Assembly (NCBI GenBank): GCA_039566865.1
Contig: CM076955.1
Location: 5,024,501 to 5,088,500 of the forward strand
Direction of reading: 5' to 3'
DNA length: 64,000 nucleotides
DNA from: Aurelia coerulea
Taxonomy: Eukaryota > Cnidaria > Scyphozoa > Semaeostomeae > Ulmaridae
Below the pieces are notes generated by a model. It was not told where the DNA came from, made no database searches, and saw only the letters and a program-made list of their open reading frames with translations. Position numbers and translations under genes: made by a program. Below, piece by piece: positions 38,601 to 53,600 of this stretch; position 1 is the first letter of the stretch, and the number at the start of each line of letters is the position of its first letter.

Positions 38601-41600
38601 TCTTGTAGGTATATCTTGGTGGTCATAGCATCAAAACTGACTTAGCCAAAGCATTTTACAGTCTTGGATATTGTCCTCAAGCAGACACCATTTGGGAAAC
38701 AATTACTTTAAAAGAACATCTTAAATGCTTTGCTATTATCAAAGGTATCCCAAGGAGCCATTCAGCTGATGCAGTGAGACAGTAAGTTTTCTATATTCCT
38801 CTCGTTTCAGTTCTTTAATTGTTACGACTGTCTGTACAAGTCATATAATGTTACAATACTGGACAGATAATGTTATATCTGCGACAATGTCTAATTACCC
38901 ATCCACAGACTTAAATTGTTTCGATCGCAGACATTTCCCATGGCATGTAATTTGAGACAGACTTTAGCTTTAGTTTTAGACTTTAGTTTAATCTTTAGTT
39001 TTAATCTCTATGTCAAAATGGCTTCGGGGTAGTCATAGCCTTTTGCTCCTCGGGGTATCGTTCCAGTAGTATTTTATATAGTTGTATAGTAATTTTGTAA
39101 AGTAGTGTAGCTTGTAAATCTATATTGTAATATTTAGATGAATATATATAAAAAAAGAAGATAATGTTACAATAGGATCCGTTAGTTATGATCAAGTGTT
39201 AATCGTTATACGTTATTGTTAATTGTTAATACGTTATTGTTAATTGTTAATATGTTATTGTTAATTGTTAATTGTTAGTTGTTATAGGATCCCAAGTACA
39301 AAGAGATTAGTTGTTGCAGACAAAGGAAACTCCATACCCGGTCGGACAAGTTATAAGCAAAGCAAAGCAAGTCGCAAAAATTGCTCTAAACTCCAGATAG
39401 ACTCACTCGTTATGCATTCCAGAAATTGCTTTCAAGAACAAACATGAGCATACATCAAAAGAAGAAGGATAAGTCTACACATCTGCCCTGGGGTATTTTA
39501 TTTGTTTGAAATAAAATAATCCTGATTTTTGTCTTCTTGTTTCATAGCTACATGGACGCACTGAGAATAGGTGAACATGCAGACACGAAAGCAAAAGAAC
39601 TCTCGGGTGGTACCAAAAGAAAGGTATAGTTAATTTTACAAATCCTGCTACATTGGCTTGGTCTCTAGGGCTAACGAATTTGAAAAGGGTCATAGGGAAA
39701 TTAATTCCCTAAAATCGGTTAGTCAATTCTTATGAGCGATTATGATTGGAATCTTTTTCTAAAGATGGTGAAAATAATATATTTCTTGCATGAAAAGTTA
39801 GGCTAAAAAGAAATTGAAAATGATGAAGTTGACGAAATGCTATCTATTTACCGGATGAGCCAAAAGATACTTCACGAACTAGATCATAAACACTTTTCTA
39901 AAATCAACAGTTACTCACAAATTCTTTTCATCTCACTGTTTAGCAAAAAGGCTTGGTTATCTTTTGGGATGCCGCATGGTCACTTTAGGCTATGAGTACC
40001 ATCCGAAAAACCAAATTGGAAGAAAATTTCGAAAAATACATTTTCTTAAAAGAGAGTGAAATAGTCACCAACCTTTTTTCAGTCAACATTTTATGAAAAT
40101 GTAACGTACAGATGTATTTAAGCGTTACACTGGTCCTTTCCCTTGTCTCTTGATGCGTAGATCTAATGTAATTATCTCTTGTCATTGTCTCATGATGCGA
40201 TTAATAGGATAATTCAAAGTGTGTTTTATACTCCGGGGAACAAGCGGATTTTCTCAAGGGAACAGGGGAAAAAGCGGAAATTTAACAGTGAATAAGGGGG
40301 CATATTCCCCTCTGAACAAACCTCACTTCATTGCAATATTTTTGAGAAAAATTCAAGAGAGTGAAATAGTCACCAACCTTTTTTCAGTCAACATTTTATG
40401 AAAATGTAACGTACAGATGTATTTAAGTTGTCTGGGAGAATCCTGTGGTTTGCACAATGATTGAAGTCTGTTCCTTAGTTAAATTTTGTGCACCCAAGCA
40501 AATTTGGAATTCGGCTTTTTGCATCTTCCAAAGCAAAGGAGGGAAAACTTCGAGAAATCGATGAACTAACAAATATTTTTAACTGGTTTATCGGATGGTA
40601 GTCATAACTTAAACTGACCAAGCAACGTCTCAAAAATAGCTAAGTCTTTCACCAACTTGCTCAGAGGTGGAAAAAATTGTTTCCTTCTGGGAACCTAGAT
40701 TAGTTACTCAAAACTTTCTGCAAAATTTTGCAAAGAGTTAAATTGCAAAATCTCTCGTGCTTCTATTTCTTATACGATGCGTTGAGTGCGAGAAAGTCCT
40801 GTGAAAGTCAGTTCCAACCACTATATGAATCTCAATGTATCATATTTTCGCCCCGCAGAATTTCAAATGACAAATATTATTTTCTATGACGTTTTCAGTG
40901 ACATTTACGTTAAGTTAGGAAGAACAGGGGACCCCAAAGCCTTTTTTCTGGAAAAGTAACTTCTTTTATTCTGTCAAGTTCAGCAATGTAATTATAGTCT
41001 TGCTTATATGCTAATGAACGCCAACCAAAACGTAATAATCTGTAAAGGCCCAACAATCTAAGTTAAACTTGCTGTCAATATTCATAACCAAAACATTTCT
41101 GGGAACAAAGCTCCTAGGTTCTGATACATTTTAGCCCGACCACAATAGATGCCCGACCACAATAGGGTTAATTGCTTGCAAGATTTATTTATTGGCTTCA
41201 TGACCCAAGGGGTTATCTTACAAAATTTACGGTTTATCTTAGGTAATTAGGCACAATTTTCGGGATATTGTAAACCTAATGTGCCATATAAAACGATGGT
41301 ATAGAGGATACGGAACACTTTTTGTTGCTCTGTCCGTCATTTGAAATTCAACGACGAGATCTTCTCGCTTGAGTCGTAGCGTTATCGAGACCATTTGAGC
41401 TAATCTTTCTAGCGAGGTTGGGAATGCAGCTTTTAACACGATGATGATAAAGATCTCCCTGGTGAAATTAATTAGAATCTTTGAGATAACTCTAAATGTT
41501 TATCCATGATACTGGTCGCTTTGATCGAATTCATTCCAATTTCTGCTATCCATCAAGCAAACACCAAGTCCCCTTTTTGTGTGTAGAAGTAGTTATATGT

Positions 41601-44600
41601 CGTTTTTGCGCTTTTTTCATGTTCTTGCCACGAGGTAGAAATGATATTTTGCTCCTCGTGGTATCGTCATTTTAGTATTGTAGAATATTTATTATTTTGT
41701 AGGTAGTGGTGTAATAAGTATTGTGTATTGTAAATTTTTAATTGAGCATCCATAAAAAATTGTTTACGTTTTTTGCAGCTTTGTTTCTTGATAAGTATGT
41801 GTGGTAGTCCAAATGTGGTGCTTATGGATGAACCCTCGACTGGAATGGATCCATCTTCCAAGAGATTCTTATGGTAAGGTTTCTTCTTTGCTGAACAACG
41901 AGACTTAATTATACCCTTTACTAAGAATAGTTTATACTACGGTAAGACATCAGCCTCGTCTCTGTGGATTAAACAACTATTCAGAGCTTTTACCATCCCA
42001 TTCAATAGATTTGTTGTGATTTGCGAAAAACGTCTTGTAGCATTCGATATGTGGTCGTACAGAAAAATGCTGCAACTGTCATGGACAGAGAATGTAACAA
42101 ACGAGGAAGTGCTTCAAAGAATGAATGAAAAATGAAAACTGATCAATCTCTTGAGAGAAAGGAAACTAAGATATTTTGGGCATTTGATACGACAAAATGA
42201 TATTTACAGAATGCTGTTTGAAGGATATATAGATGGAAAGAGAGGCAGAGGTCGCCCAAGGATTAATTGGTATGACAACATCAAGGAGTGGACTGGTATA
42301 GGGTATGAACGGGCAACACGAACAGCAATGGACAAAATGATATTTACAGAATGCTGTTTGAAGGATATATAGATGGAAAGAGAGGCAGAGGCGCCCAAGG
42401 ATTAATTGGTATGACAACATCAAGGAGTGGACTGGTATAGGGTATGAACGGGCAACACGAACAGCAATGGACAAAATGATATTTACAGAATGCTGTTTGA
42501 AGGATATATAGATGGAAAGAGAGGCAGAGGTCGCCCAAGGATTAATTGGTATGACAACATCAAGGAGTGGACTGGTATACGGTATGAACGGGCAACACGA
42601 ACAGCAATGGACAAAATGATATTTACAGAATGCTGTCTGAAGGATATATAGATGGAAAGAGAGGCAGAGGTCGCCCAAGGATTAATTGGTATGACAACAT
42701 CAAGGAGTGGACTGGTATAGGGTATGAACGGGCAACACGAACAGCAATGGACAAAATGATATTTACAGAATGCTGTTTGAAGGATATATAGATGGAAAGA
42801 GAGGCAGAGGTCGCCCAAGGATTAATTGGTATGACAACATCAAGGAGTGGACAGGTATACGGTATGAACGGGCAACACGAACAGCAATGGACAAAATGAT
42901 ATTTACAGAATGCTGTTTGAAGGATATATAGATGGAAAGAGAGGCAGAGGTCGCCCAAGGATTAATTGGTATGACAACATCAAGGAGTGGACTGGTATAG
43001 GGTATGAACGGGCAACACGAATAGCAATGGACAAAATAACATTTACAGAACGCTGTTTGAAGGATATATAGATGGAAAGAGAGGCAGAGGTCGCCCAAGG
43101 ATTAATTGGTATGACAACATCAAGGAATGGACTGGTATACAGTATGAATGGGCAACACGAATAGCAATGGACAAAATAACATTTACAGAATGCTGTTTGA
43201 AGGATATATAGATGGAAAGAGAGGCAGAGGTCGCCCAAGGATTAACTGGTATGACAACATCAAGGAGTGGACAGGTATACGGTATGAACGGGCAACACGA
43301 ACAGCAATGGACAAAATGATATTTACAGAATGCTGTTTGAAGGATATATAGATGGAAAGAGAGGCAGAGGTCGCCCAAGGATTAATTGGTATGACAACAT
43401 CAAGGAGTGGACTGGTATAGGGTATGAACGGGCAACACGAACAGCAATGGACAAAATGATATTTACAGAATGCTGTTTGAAGGATATATAGATGGAAAGA
43501 GAGGCAGAGGTCGCCCAAGGATTAATTGGTATGACAACATCAAGGAGTGGACTGGTATAGGGTATGAACGGGCAACACGAACAGCAATGGACAAAATGAT
43601 ATTTACAGAATGCTGTTTGAAGGATATATAGATGGAAAGAGAGGCAGAGGTCGCCCAAGGATTAATTGGTATGACAACATCAAGGAGTGGACTGGTATAG
43701 GGTATGAACGGGCAACACGAACAGCAATGGACAAAATGATATTTACAGAATGCTGTTTGAAGGATATATAGATGGAAAGAGAGGCAGAGGTCGCCCAAGG
43801 ATTAATTGGTATGACAACATCAAGGAGTGGACTGGTATAGGGTATGAACGGGCAACACGAACAGCAATGGACAAAATGATATTTACAGAATGCTGTGTGA
43901 AGGATATATAGATGGAAAGAGAGGCAGAGGTCGCCCAAGGATTAATTGGTATGACAGCATCAAGGAGTGGACTGGTATACGGTATGAACGGACAACACGA
44001 ACAGCAATGGACAAAATGATATTTACAGAATGCTGTTTGAAGGATATATAGATGGAAAGAGAGGCAGAGGTCGCCCAAGGATTAATTGGTATGACAACAT
44101 CAAGGAGTGGACTGGTATAGGGTATGAACGGGCAACACGAACAGCAATGGACAAAATGATATTTACAGAATGCTGTTTGAAGGATATATAGATGGAAAGA
44201 GAGGCAGAGGCGCCCAAGGATTAATTGGTATGACAACATCAAGGAGTGGACTGGTATAGGGTATGAACGGGCAACACGAATAGCAATGGACAAAATAACA
44301 TTTACAGAACGCTGTTAGAAGGATATATAGATGGAAAGAGAGGCAGAGGTCGCCCAAGGATTAATTGGTATGACAACATCAAGGAATGGACTGGTATACA
44401 GTATGAATGGGCAACACGAATAGCAATGGACAAAATAACATTTACAGAACGCTGTTAGAAGGATATATAGATGGAAAGAGAGGCAGAGGTCGCCCAAGGA
44501 TTAATTGGTATGACAACATCAAGGAATGGACTGGTATAGGGTATGAACGGGCAACACGAACAGCAATGGACAAAATGATATTTACAGAATGCTGTTTGAA

Positions 44601-47600
44601 GGATATATAGATGGAAAGAGAGGCAGAGGTCGCCCAAGGATTAATTGGTATGACAACATCAAGGAGTGGACTGGTATAGGGTATGAACGGGCAACACGAA
44701 CAGCAATGGACAAAATGATATTTACAGAATGCTGTTTGAAGGATATATAGATGGAAAGAGAGGCAGAGGTCGCCCAAGGATTAATTGGTATGACAACATC
44801 AAGGAGTGGACTGGTATAGGGTATGAACGGGCAACACGAACAGCAATGGACAAAATGATATTTACAGAATGCTGTTTGAAGGATATATAGATGGAAAGAG
44901 AGGCAGAGGTCGCCCAAGGATTAATTGGTATGACAACATCAAGGAGTGGACTGGTATAGGGTATGAACGGGCAACACGAACAGCAATGGACAAAATGATA
45001 TTTACAGAATGCTGTTTGAAGGATATATAGATGGAAAGAGAGGCAGAGGTCGCCCAAGGATTAATTGGTATGACAACATCAAGGAGTGGACTGGTATAGG
45101 GTATGAACGGGCAACACGAACAGCAATGGACAAAATGATATTTACAGAATGCTGTGTGAAGGATATATAGATGGAAAGAGAGGCAGAGGTCGCCCAAGGA
45201 TTAATTGGTATGACAGCATCAAGGAGTGGACTGGTATACGGTATGAACGGACAACACGAACAGCAATGGACAAAATGATATTTACAGAATGCTGTTTGAA
45301 GGATATATAGATGGAAAGAGAGGCAGAGGTCGCCCAAGGATTAATTGGTATGACAACATCAAGGAGTGGACTGGTATAGGGTATGAACGGGCAACACGAA
45401 CAGCAATGGACTAAATGATATTTACAGAATGCTGTTTGAAGGATATATAGATGGAAAGAGAGGCAGAGGCGCCCAAGGATTAATTGGTATGACAACATCA
45501 AGGAGTGGACTGGTATAGGGTATGAACGGGCAACACGAACAGCAATGGACAAAATGATATTTACAGAATGCTGTTTGAAGGATATATAGATGGAAAGAGA
45601 GGCAGAGGTCGCCCAAGGATTAATTGGTATGACAACATCAAGGAATGGACTGGTATACAGTATGAATGGGCAACACGAATAGCAATGGACAAAATAACAT
45701 TTACAGAACGCTGTTAGAAGGATATATAGATGGAAAGAGAGGCAGAGGTCGCCCAAGGATTAATTGGTATGACAACATCAAGGAGTGGACTGGTATAGGG
45801 TATGAACGGGCAACACGAACAACAATGGACAAAATGATATTTACAGAATGCTGTTTGAAGGATATATAGATGGAAAGAGAGGCAGAGGTCGCCCAAGGAT
45901 TAATTGGTATGACAACATCAAGGAGTGGACTGGTATAGGGTATGAACGGGCAACACGAATAGCAATGGACAAAATGATATTTACAGAATTATGTTAGAAG
46001 GATATATAGATGGAAAGAGAGGCAGAGGTCGCCCAAGGATTAATTGGTATGACAACATCAAGGAGTGGACTGGTATACGGTATGAATGGGCAACACGAAC
46101 AGCAATGGACAGAGACAAGTAGAATGCTACTGTGTCATCCAACGTCGAAAGATATGGAACATGAAGAAGAGGAAGATATGCGAACTCAGGACTTTCATTT
46201 CATTTTTCATTTCATTTTTCATTATTTTTACACGGTGGCCCCGTCAATCGAGAGGATTGCTTTACAGGGGGCCGTGCCAAACTTTACAATGTTACTAAAA
46301 ATTACTATCAAATTACCTATATTTACAATCTAAATAAAAAAATAAATGAAAAACAAAGGAGTTAGCCTGAGAGAGGCAAATTACTCTTCAGCATACTTTT
46401 AAAAATGCTAAGAGAGGGTGCTTGTTTGACATCCAAAGGCAATTCATTCCAAGTCTTTGCACCCCGGAAAGATATCGCTTTCTGCCCATTGCAAGTTTTC
46501 ATCCTTGGAACAAGGACATCGGCAATGGCATTCCGCAAATTCATACTGATATCACGCGCAGAGTTTTTCTTGAAAAGGTTTGAAAGATAGCCGGGTGCAA
46601 GACCTGACAATGCTTTGTATGTAATAGTAGCTGTCTCGCATTTTATCATTTCCGTAACCGTTGGCCAATTTAGTTCCTTGATCAAATTTGAGGCGGATAC
46701 ATCATAGCTGCTATTGGTGACAATTCTTGCAGCTCGATTTTGCAATTTTTGTATGGTTTGCAATCTGGTTTCACTGCAGCCTCCCCAAACAGAACAGCAA
46801 TAACGGAAATGTGGCTCTACGATGCCATGATACATTTTGATTAAGGTATCCTGACCATTTTGCTTGTCAAAGTCCACCTTAATCATGATTGAATTTACGA
46901 AAATGCATGTCTTGGAATTCAAGGGAAATAGGGATAAAAGGCATGATCAAATTTGCCGACATTTTCTTTGTCTATTCAAATTCTTTACCAAGATTGATCA
47001 TACAAAAGTTAATACGAAACCTTAAAAATATGAATCTTGAGCAAGATTTTTGATGTCTTGTAAAGCCCACGGCTGTATCAATTGTGGAGATGTAAATGTG
47101 ATGTAAATTTCTCAACCTCCTATCTCTAGAGTTACTAGCAGTTTTTAAACCATGAATTTATCCCTTTTAAGCAAAAACACGAGAGGAAATGACGAGGATC
47201 TGTATCATAACATGGGTAGTTAGACACTGCTGGTGTGCTTCTATGGAGGAGCGCTGGATAATATGTATCTGCGGGGGAAATTTTCTATAGTACTGCGGAG
47301 GAGATATTATGTATCTGCGGGGGAAATTTTTTATAGTACTGCGGATCCGCAGTACTACAAAAAATTTCCACCGCAGATACATATTATCCAGCGCTCCTCC
47401 ATAGAAGCACACCAGCAGTGTCTAACTACCCATGATCATAATAAAGCATTTGCTGCAAAGCAGCATAAAATTCGCGCACAATAGATTTGGCGTAGATTAT
47501 GTTTGTTTGTTTGTTTGTTTGTTTGTCTATCTGTTTTCAACAATTTTTGGAGATCTTACTGCGGCTGTCAAACGATATCACAGCTGGTCAGGGTCACCAC

Positions 47601-50600
47601 AGACATTAGCGCATGTGCAGTGTAGAAAATATGATATTGCATCCTTATTGTCGCATAGCAAAAACAGCATTGCATGAATGGTCCATTGACTTAATCAATT
47701 AAAAGGAATAATGTGCCAACCAATTTGGCACGCAACTGTTACTATTCTTGGAGTTTCATGATTTCGGGACCGAAGAGGATTCTTACATGAAGGCATTTGC
47801 CTGCACAGGTTGCTATCAGGGGGGGTTCCGCTAGTATCCCAGCATGCAAGGCGGCAAGATTTTTCAAGGCTTGCTCTGGTGCCGAAGCAATGGCGCCGAA
47901 ACGGAGGTGTTTCAGAGCGAGGAGATATTATGGAATAATGAAGAAAATGATGTTGAGGTACGTAAAAACATAGTTATTTCTGATAGTTTATCTATTAAGC
48001 TGTGTAACGATCACTTTTTTGATAAATTTATCCCATAAACTTAAATGTTGCAACAGGTTTCCGATGACGGCTTTTTAGGCCCTTGGATCTACAGCGCGAG
48101 TGTTTACGTTTTTTCAAATGTAATTCCACCAGAACTATGGAACTTATAGCATCAAGCATGCTATATGTGCAACTTCGAACCCAAAGGAACTTATTTCTTT
48201 CAAAGGTCCCGCAAGGTCCCAACCTTAAGTCAGGGAATGGGCAAGGTTTTGTTGGGGCACTTTTCTCGTCAAACCAACGCAAGAAATTATAATGGCCTTG
48301 CTTGCTAATAAAAGATTAAATTTGAACCCTTCTCATAAAAACAAATCTTTGGTGCTGCTTCGACTCTTCAATACATTTTTGACAAGTAAAAGCTTCCACA
48401 CCATGTACAGAAGGTCAACATGCATTTTTCACTCATTTTTATCTGAGCCTTGCAGGTTATAAGTTCCAATGATGGTCTTGCATTATTATTTATTCAGACT
48501 CAATTTTTTACAGCATATTGAAAAAGCTCAAGATTTAGAATTCATTTATTTTTGTTGAAAGGACATCAAAAGGACCTGGCAAGGTTCAAATTATTATCAA
48601 AATTCATAATTAATCACAGGCATTTTTTCAGAAATCCTTGGCATCTTTTTACTGTGCTTTCAGCTCTTTCCTTTATTGTATTACTCAGAAGATATTTGAA
48701 AAATGTTTAAATGTTGGAAAGGTTTCAATGATTCTGCTTTTACATGTTCATTAGGACGCAAGTACTAGACATGAAGATTGCTATGAAGCCTTTAAGAGAC
48801 TTTTAAGAAACTCCAAGTACACTCAAATTTTGAGAACCTTTCATTACTGGCTCAAATTCTTTCTGCAGTAATAAGAAAATATGTGCATCTCCAAAACGTC
48901 AATCAATATTGTTTTACAGTTTGAAAATCTTTTTCTTGTGACTTATGAAAATTAAAGCTACCAATTGAAGTTTCATAGCTTCTTTCCTAGGTAGGATGGC
49001 TTTTAAATTTTTGACAAATTAAGCCTACAGTTTCTTAAAGGTAGTTTCCTTTTAAAAAGATGAATTCTTTATCAAAGATTTCAAGCAAATTAGTCTTTTG
49101 ACATATTGAATCTCCAGAATACAAAACCCAGTTAAAAGGAAGACCCAGTTGTAGCTATACCAACCTTAGCCCAGTTGCCATGATTAAAGGAAAACTTAAC
49201 ATAATCCAGTCCAGAGGGTATACCTAGATGCAACTTGGCATTCCTTCACTATTCTATGCATTGGTTTAGGACCTTCATTGCTTCATAACAAAGCATAGCT
49301 CTGCATTTTGAGTAAAATGAGAATGCAAAAAGAGGAAACTTTCAATATTTGTAGGGAGACAGTTCTTTGTGTTGAGTGATTTGAAATGTAAACTTTGTTT
49401 CTAGGTTGCAAATTGTTGTATAAAAAAACTGAGAAGATTTACGAAGGTTGCAACAATAAATTTTATCAAACACAGAAACCAATGTGGAAAGAAGATGGGG
49501 TTGAACGTAAAATTTGAACAGATGAAAATTTCTTGCATACAGATGAAGTCCTGATGACAGTGGAGCACAAATACAAATATGAGTAGAGAATTAACAATGA
49601 TGAAAACAAACTCTTCGCAAACAAGCATTCCTAATTTTGCGTAATTCTTGTAATACTATGTGACACTTGTAACTGAACTGATATGAATTATTAAATATTA
49701 ACCAAATGATCAATTATAATCAAACAGTTGTCATGCTCTGAAGATGCAAGGGCAAAAGTAGTCTGCACTGAAAGAAAGACAAAAAAGTGCTAAAACCAAA
49801 GAGATGTCTGTATTCTTTGCGTAGTTAGGTCCTCTTCAACCCTACATTCACTATGTAATCAAACAGTTTGATATATTGTCATATTTGCATATGGGAAGGG
49901 GATCTGCGAGTCATCAATTTTTGTGGAGAAAATAAATGTATGGCTGCTAGCCAAGCATCATCTTTCATTGCAGCTATTGTGGAAATGTAAAATATCCTTT
50001 CAGTTCAGAATATATACATTCATTTTTTATAAGAATGTTTTGTAAGCTTTTGCTGGTAAAAAATTGAGTGTGCGCAGTTGTTTCTAATTTCGTTTCCTAA
50101 ATTTTTGTTTCCTAATCCCATGAAATGATTTAAAAATTTCTTAGCTCAATGTAACCAAAAGACTTCAGTCTTCCCTTATTATGTACAAGTCAAACTACTG
50201 TCAAATCAATACCTGAACATAGTCCCTCTCCCCCAGGGCTATTCTCAGGCAATTGATCATACATATGATCCTGGGGGCAGGGCATTTGAACCAAAATGAA
50301 AAATTACATCACATGATTTTAAATCTTATTGTGCAGCTTTGTGTGGCTATATCCACATTGTTAAGTCTGTAAGACAGGGACATTTGATGGGAGTTGCTAG
50401 CCAAAGGGTGGAGAATTTGACCTCTAATGATAACAAATTTAATCTGCAAAAGGGTGGCCGATGGACCAGGGTGGAAAAGTTCGTTTTTGGTTTACGCCTT
50501 GCCAATTGTCTGAAGACAATAGGCCTATTGTTTTGGCATTGTTCTTGATGTCGCTATACGCCAAAGATATTTGGCGTAACATACATGTTTTCCAGCGTGG

Positions 50601-53600
50601 CCGATGGAGAGGGGGGTGGGGTGATATCAAGGAATCGATTTGACATTTTCATGATGAGGCATAAAGTTTGTCTGAGATGCGTGAAGGCTGGTCATTTATT
50701 ATTGACTGTAGTCCAGGATTTGTCAGTCACTAAATCCATTATCAGCACCTTCAAAACTGCTTGCATCAATTTCTCTTTCAACAACTCTTTGCGTGGCTTC
50801 ATTCAGTTATCTTTCGCTTGTGAACAATGTTACACACACAGTCAATGTTTCGAAATGATGGAAATATGGAATAGCCTCCCAGCTGAATCTAAGACGGCAT
50901 CCTCCCTGAATGGTTTTAAAAAGTCAATAAAGGGTTAATTTTTCTTTCAATTGTAAATATTGCATAATTGTAAATAGGGTTTTAAAGTTATGGTTTTTTA
51001 GTGAAAGGTTATTTTAGCTGTATATTGTAATTAAGTTTTTATTGGAGGGCCCCTTGAAAAACAGCTTCTGCTGAAGGGCAACCCTCCTTAAAAGAATGAA
51101 ATATGAAATATGAAATATGGATTGCTTTGCCTTGAAAAACTCTACCACGTCGATGTGATATGCTTTGGATAAGGACTAATTTGTTACATGGATGCTTAAG
51201 TTAGGAACTGCTTTTATATTGCATTTTCTGTGATCCAAGCAAAGTACGTAGAACTGCAAGCCAGGAACAATCAAATGTCATTGATTGATGATGGGCCTAA
51301 GCGTTTTGATTTGAAGCCATCGAGGACAGCAAGTCGCTTTCAAAATCGAGAGAAACCAGATCAATCTTGCGAGGCAGGCTAAAACACCTAGCAAATACCA
51401 CTGTCTGAATATGAAATGTTTCTTTGCTGCTAAAATAAGTTTAAATGAAACCAGGCTGTACGATGACAGACATTTACTTGGTTGCTTCTACGTCTGGCCG
51501 CCGTGTAACAGAAATCTATATGACTGACGGCGGCAACCGATTCGCATATATCATTCATTGCTGTTGCATGCCGGGATACTAGCGGAACCCCCCCTGGGTT
51601 GCTATTGACAGTAAACTATTTGATAAAAGCTCTTTCTGAGTAAGCCCAGTACGCAGCACTCCCTGACTATTGTTATTACCAATTTTTATGTTCAGAATAT
51701 TCCGCTTTTTTGTCATCCCTGAAGATACTTACTTTTGTAATCGTTTTTGCCTGAATTATCTCTCTTTCAGGAATGTCATCAGTGCTAACATCACTGGTGA
51801 ACGAGGCGCAATCCTAACCACGCATTCAATGGAAGAAGCGGATGCATTGTGTTCAAGAGTTGGTATTTTAGTCAAGGGACAATTGAAGTGAGTTTATCTC
51901 TACCTTAAAAACTGCCAGAGCCGGGGCTGACAGGCGAGATTCCACCTTCCAAAAGAATCCCATTTTTTTCATTTTCTTTTATGTGATGAACGCAACACCA
52001 CCGGTATAATAGCGAGATCTCACCTCACCAGAGGTAGAATCTCCCCTAGATGAGGTGAATTTTATCCAGATAAACGAAACACCACCGTCATGGTGAGGTG
52101 AATTTGTTTATTCATTGAATGTTATTGGTTATTCGTTCGCATATCACGAGAGAGAGACTTCTCACCACATCACCTTTCAGCCCCGGGGCTGACAGGTGAG
52201 GAGAAAAATCTCATATAAACCATGGTTAAAATTTACCTTGTCTGTCAGCCCCTGGGTTAAAGCCAACCTGGGCTCATATAAGATCCAAGGATTAACCGTA
52301 CGTTCTCTTCTATAACCGTGTCAACTTGATAAATGTTTTTGAAAAATATAGCACAGTATTTAAAGCCTTCTCCAGTTATCTCCTTTGTGTGCCTGTCATG
52401 CTGTCATTCCTTCCATAGATGCATTGGCACTACGCAAGCGTTGAAAAGTAACTATGGAGGAGGTTATTCATTAGAAGTCAAAGCCATGATCAATGATGCA
52501 GTTTCCATCGAAGAAAGAATGGCCAAGTAAGTCATGTTATCATACCTTGGGACTTTTAGGACCCAAAAAACTTCACGTGCTAGATCATAAGTAGTAGTTT
52601 TTAACCAGTAATCTGCCTTAGCTTTGTTGTTTTGCTGTCTGTTTTGTGTAATGTATCTTTAATTTTGTCGTTGTTGTTCTTTGTTGTGTGTATTGAAAAT
52701 TAATTTGAATTGTAAGTACCATCCATAGTGAAGACCCGGTGACTTTATGTCTTTCTTCACTATGGATGGTACAGTGTAATGTAAGTATAAATATTGTAGT
52801 TTTTTAATCTTGATAGAAAAATAAATAAAAAATAAGTAGCTACCTGAAAACAGAAGTTACAGCGGGTACCCGCAAATAAGAAACCACTTTTTACATTGAG
52901 GCCTCAGAAAGTTTCTTATTTAAAGAGACCTTTTCATGATCAGGGTCAAAATTTCTTAAAGATAGGGAATCAAGTCAGGTGAAGGTGTATGACAGTACCA
53001 CGTATGCATGTGTATTGAACATTACTGCTTTACATGTTACATGTTTACCTTTATACCTTGTTACCTTTTGCTGTGTGAATCTCGAGAATGTTCAGTCTGT
53101 TTTGAGAATGCTACATTACAGTAATGCTACATTATATTACAGTCATTTATGGGAATATGTTTTGGCATTCAGGAACAAACTATGAAAAACCTGAAAATAA
53201 GAAACATTTAAATTTCAGACCTAAAATTGTTTCTTATTAAAGGAACCCTTTTTGAAGGAAATGAGGCATGTTTCTTATACAAGGGGGGTTCTTATTTGCG
53301 GGTACTTACTGTATTGACCCGTCCTTTTGTGTCACCTTTTCGCTGAGAGCTGTTACTGCTGTGTCAATAAACTAGATAAAAAGAAACTTGGGAATCCTTT
53401 TCATTGCTCACATTTAGAGTGAAATAATCGCCAGCCTTTTCCTGTCAACATCTTGTGAAGGAACCACACATATTTGTCATTGGTTCGACAAGAGTAAGAT
53501 CATAATTAATGTCATTTTTCTCAGATTTCTCAGATTGAGGTATCTATGTTCCAGTTAACTATCGAGGAACATTTTGAAATTGATTAGTTATTGACTACAG

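Noticed and set aside
42166..45896. Series of 60-204 residue minus-strand open frames ([22 protein letters not shown] repeats)
   Set aside because: They are the antisense of the LINE-derived 140-bp tandem array; the + strand carries the recognisable LINE peptide.
42196..46112. CRISPR array
   Set aside because: Units are contiguous 140-bp copies without unique spacers, in an intron of an animal gene.
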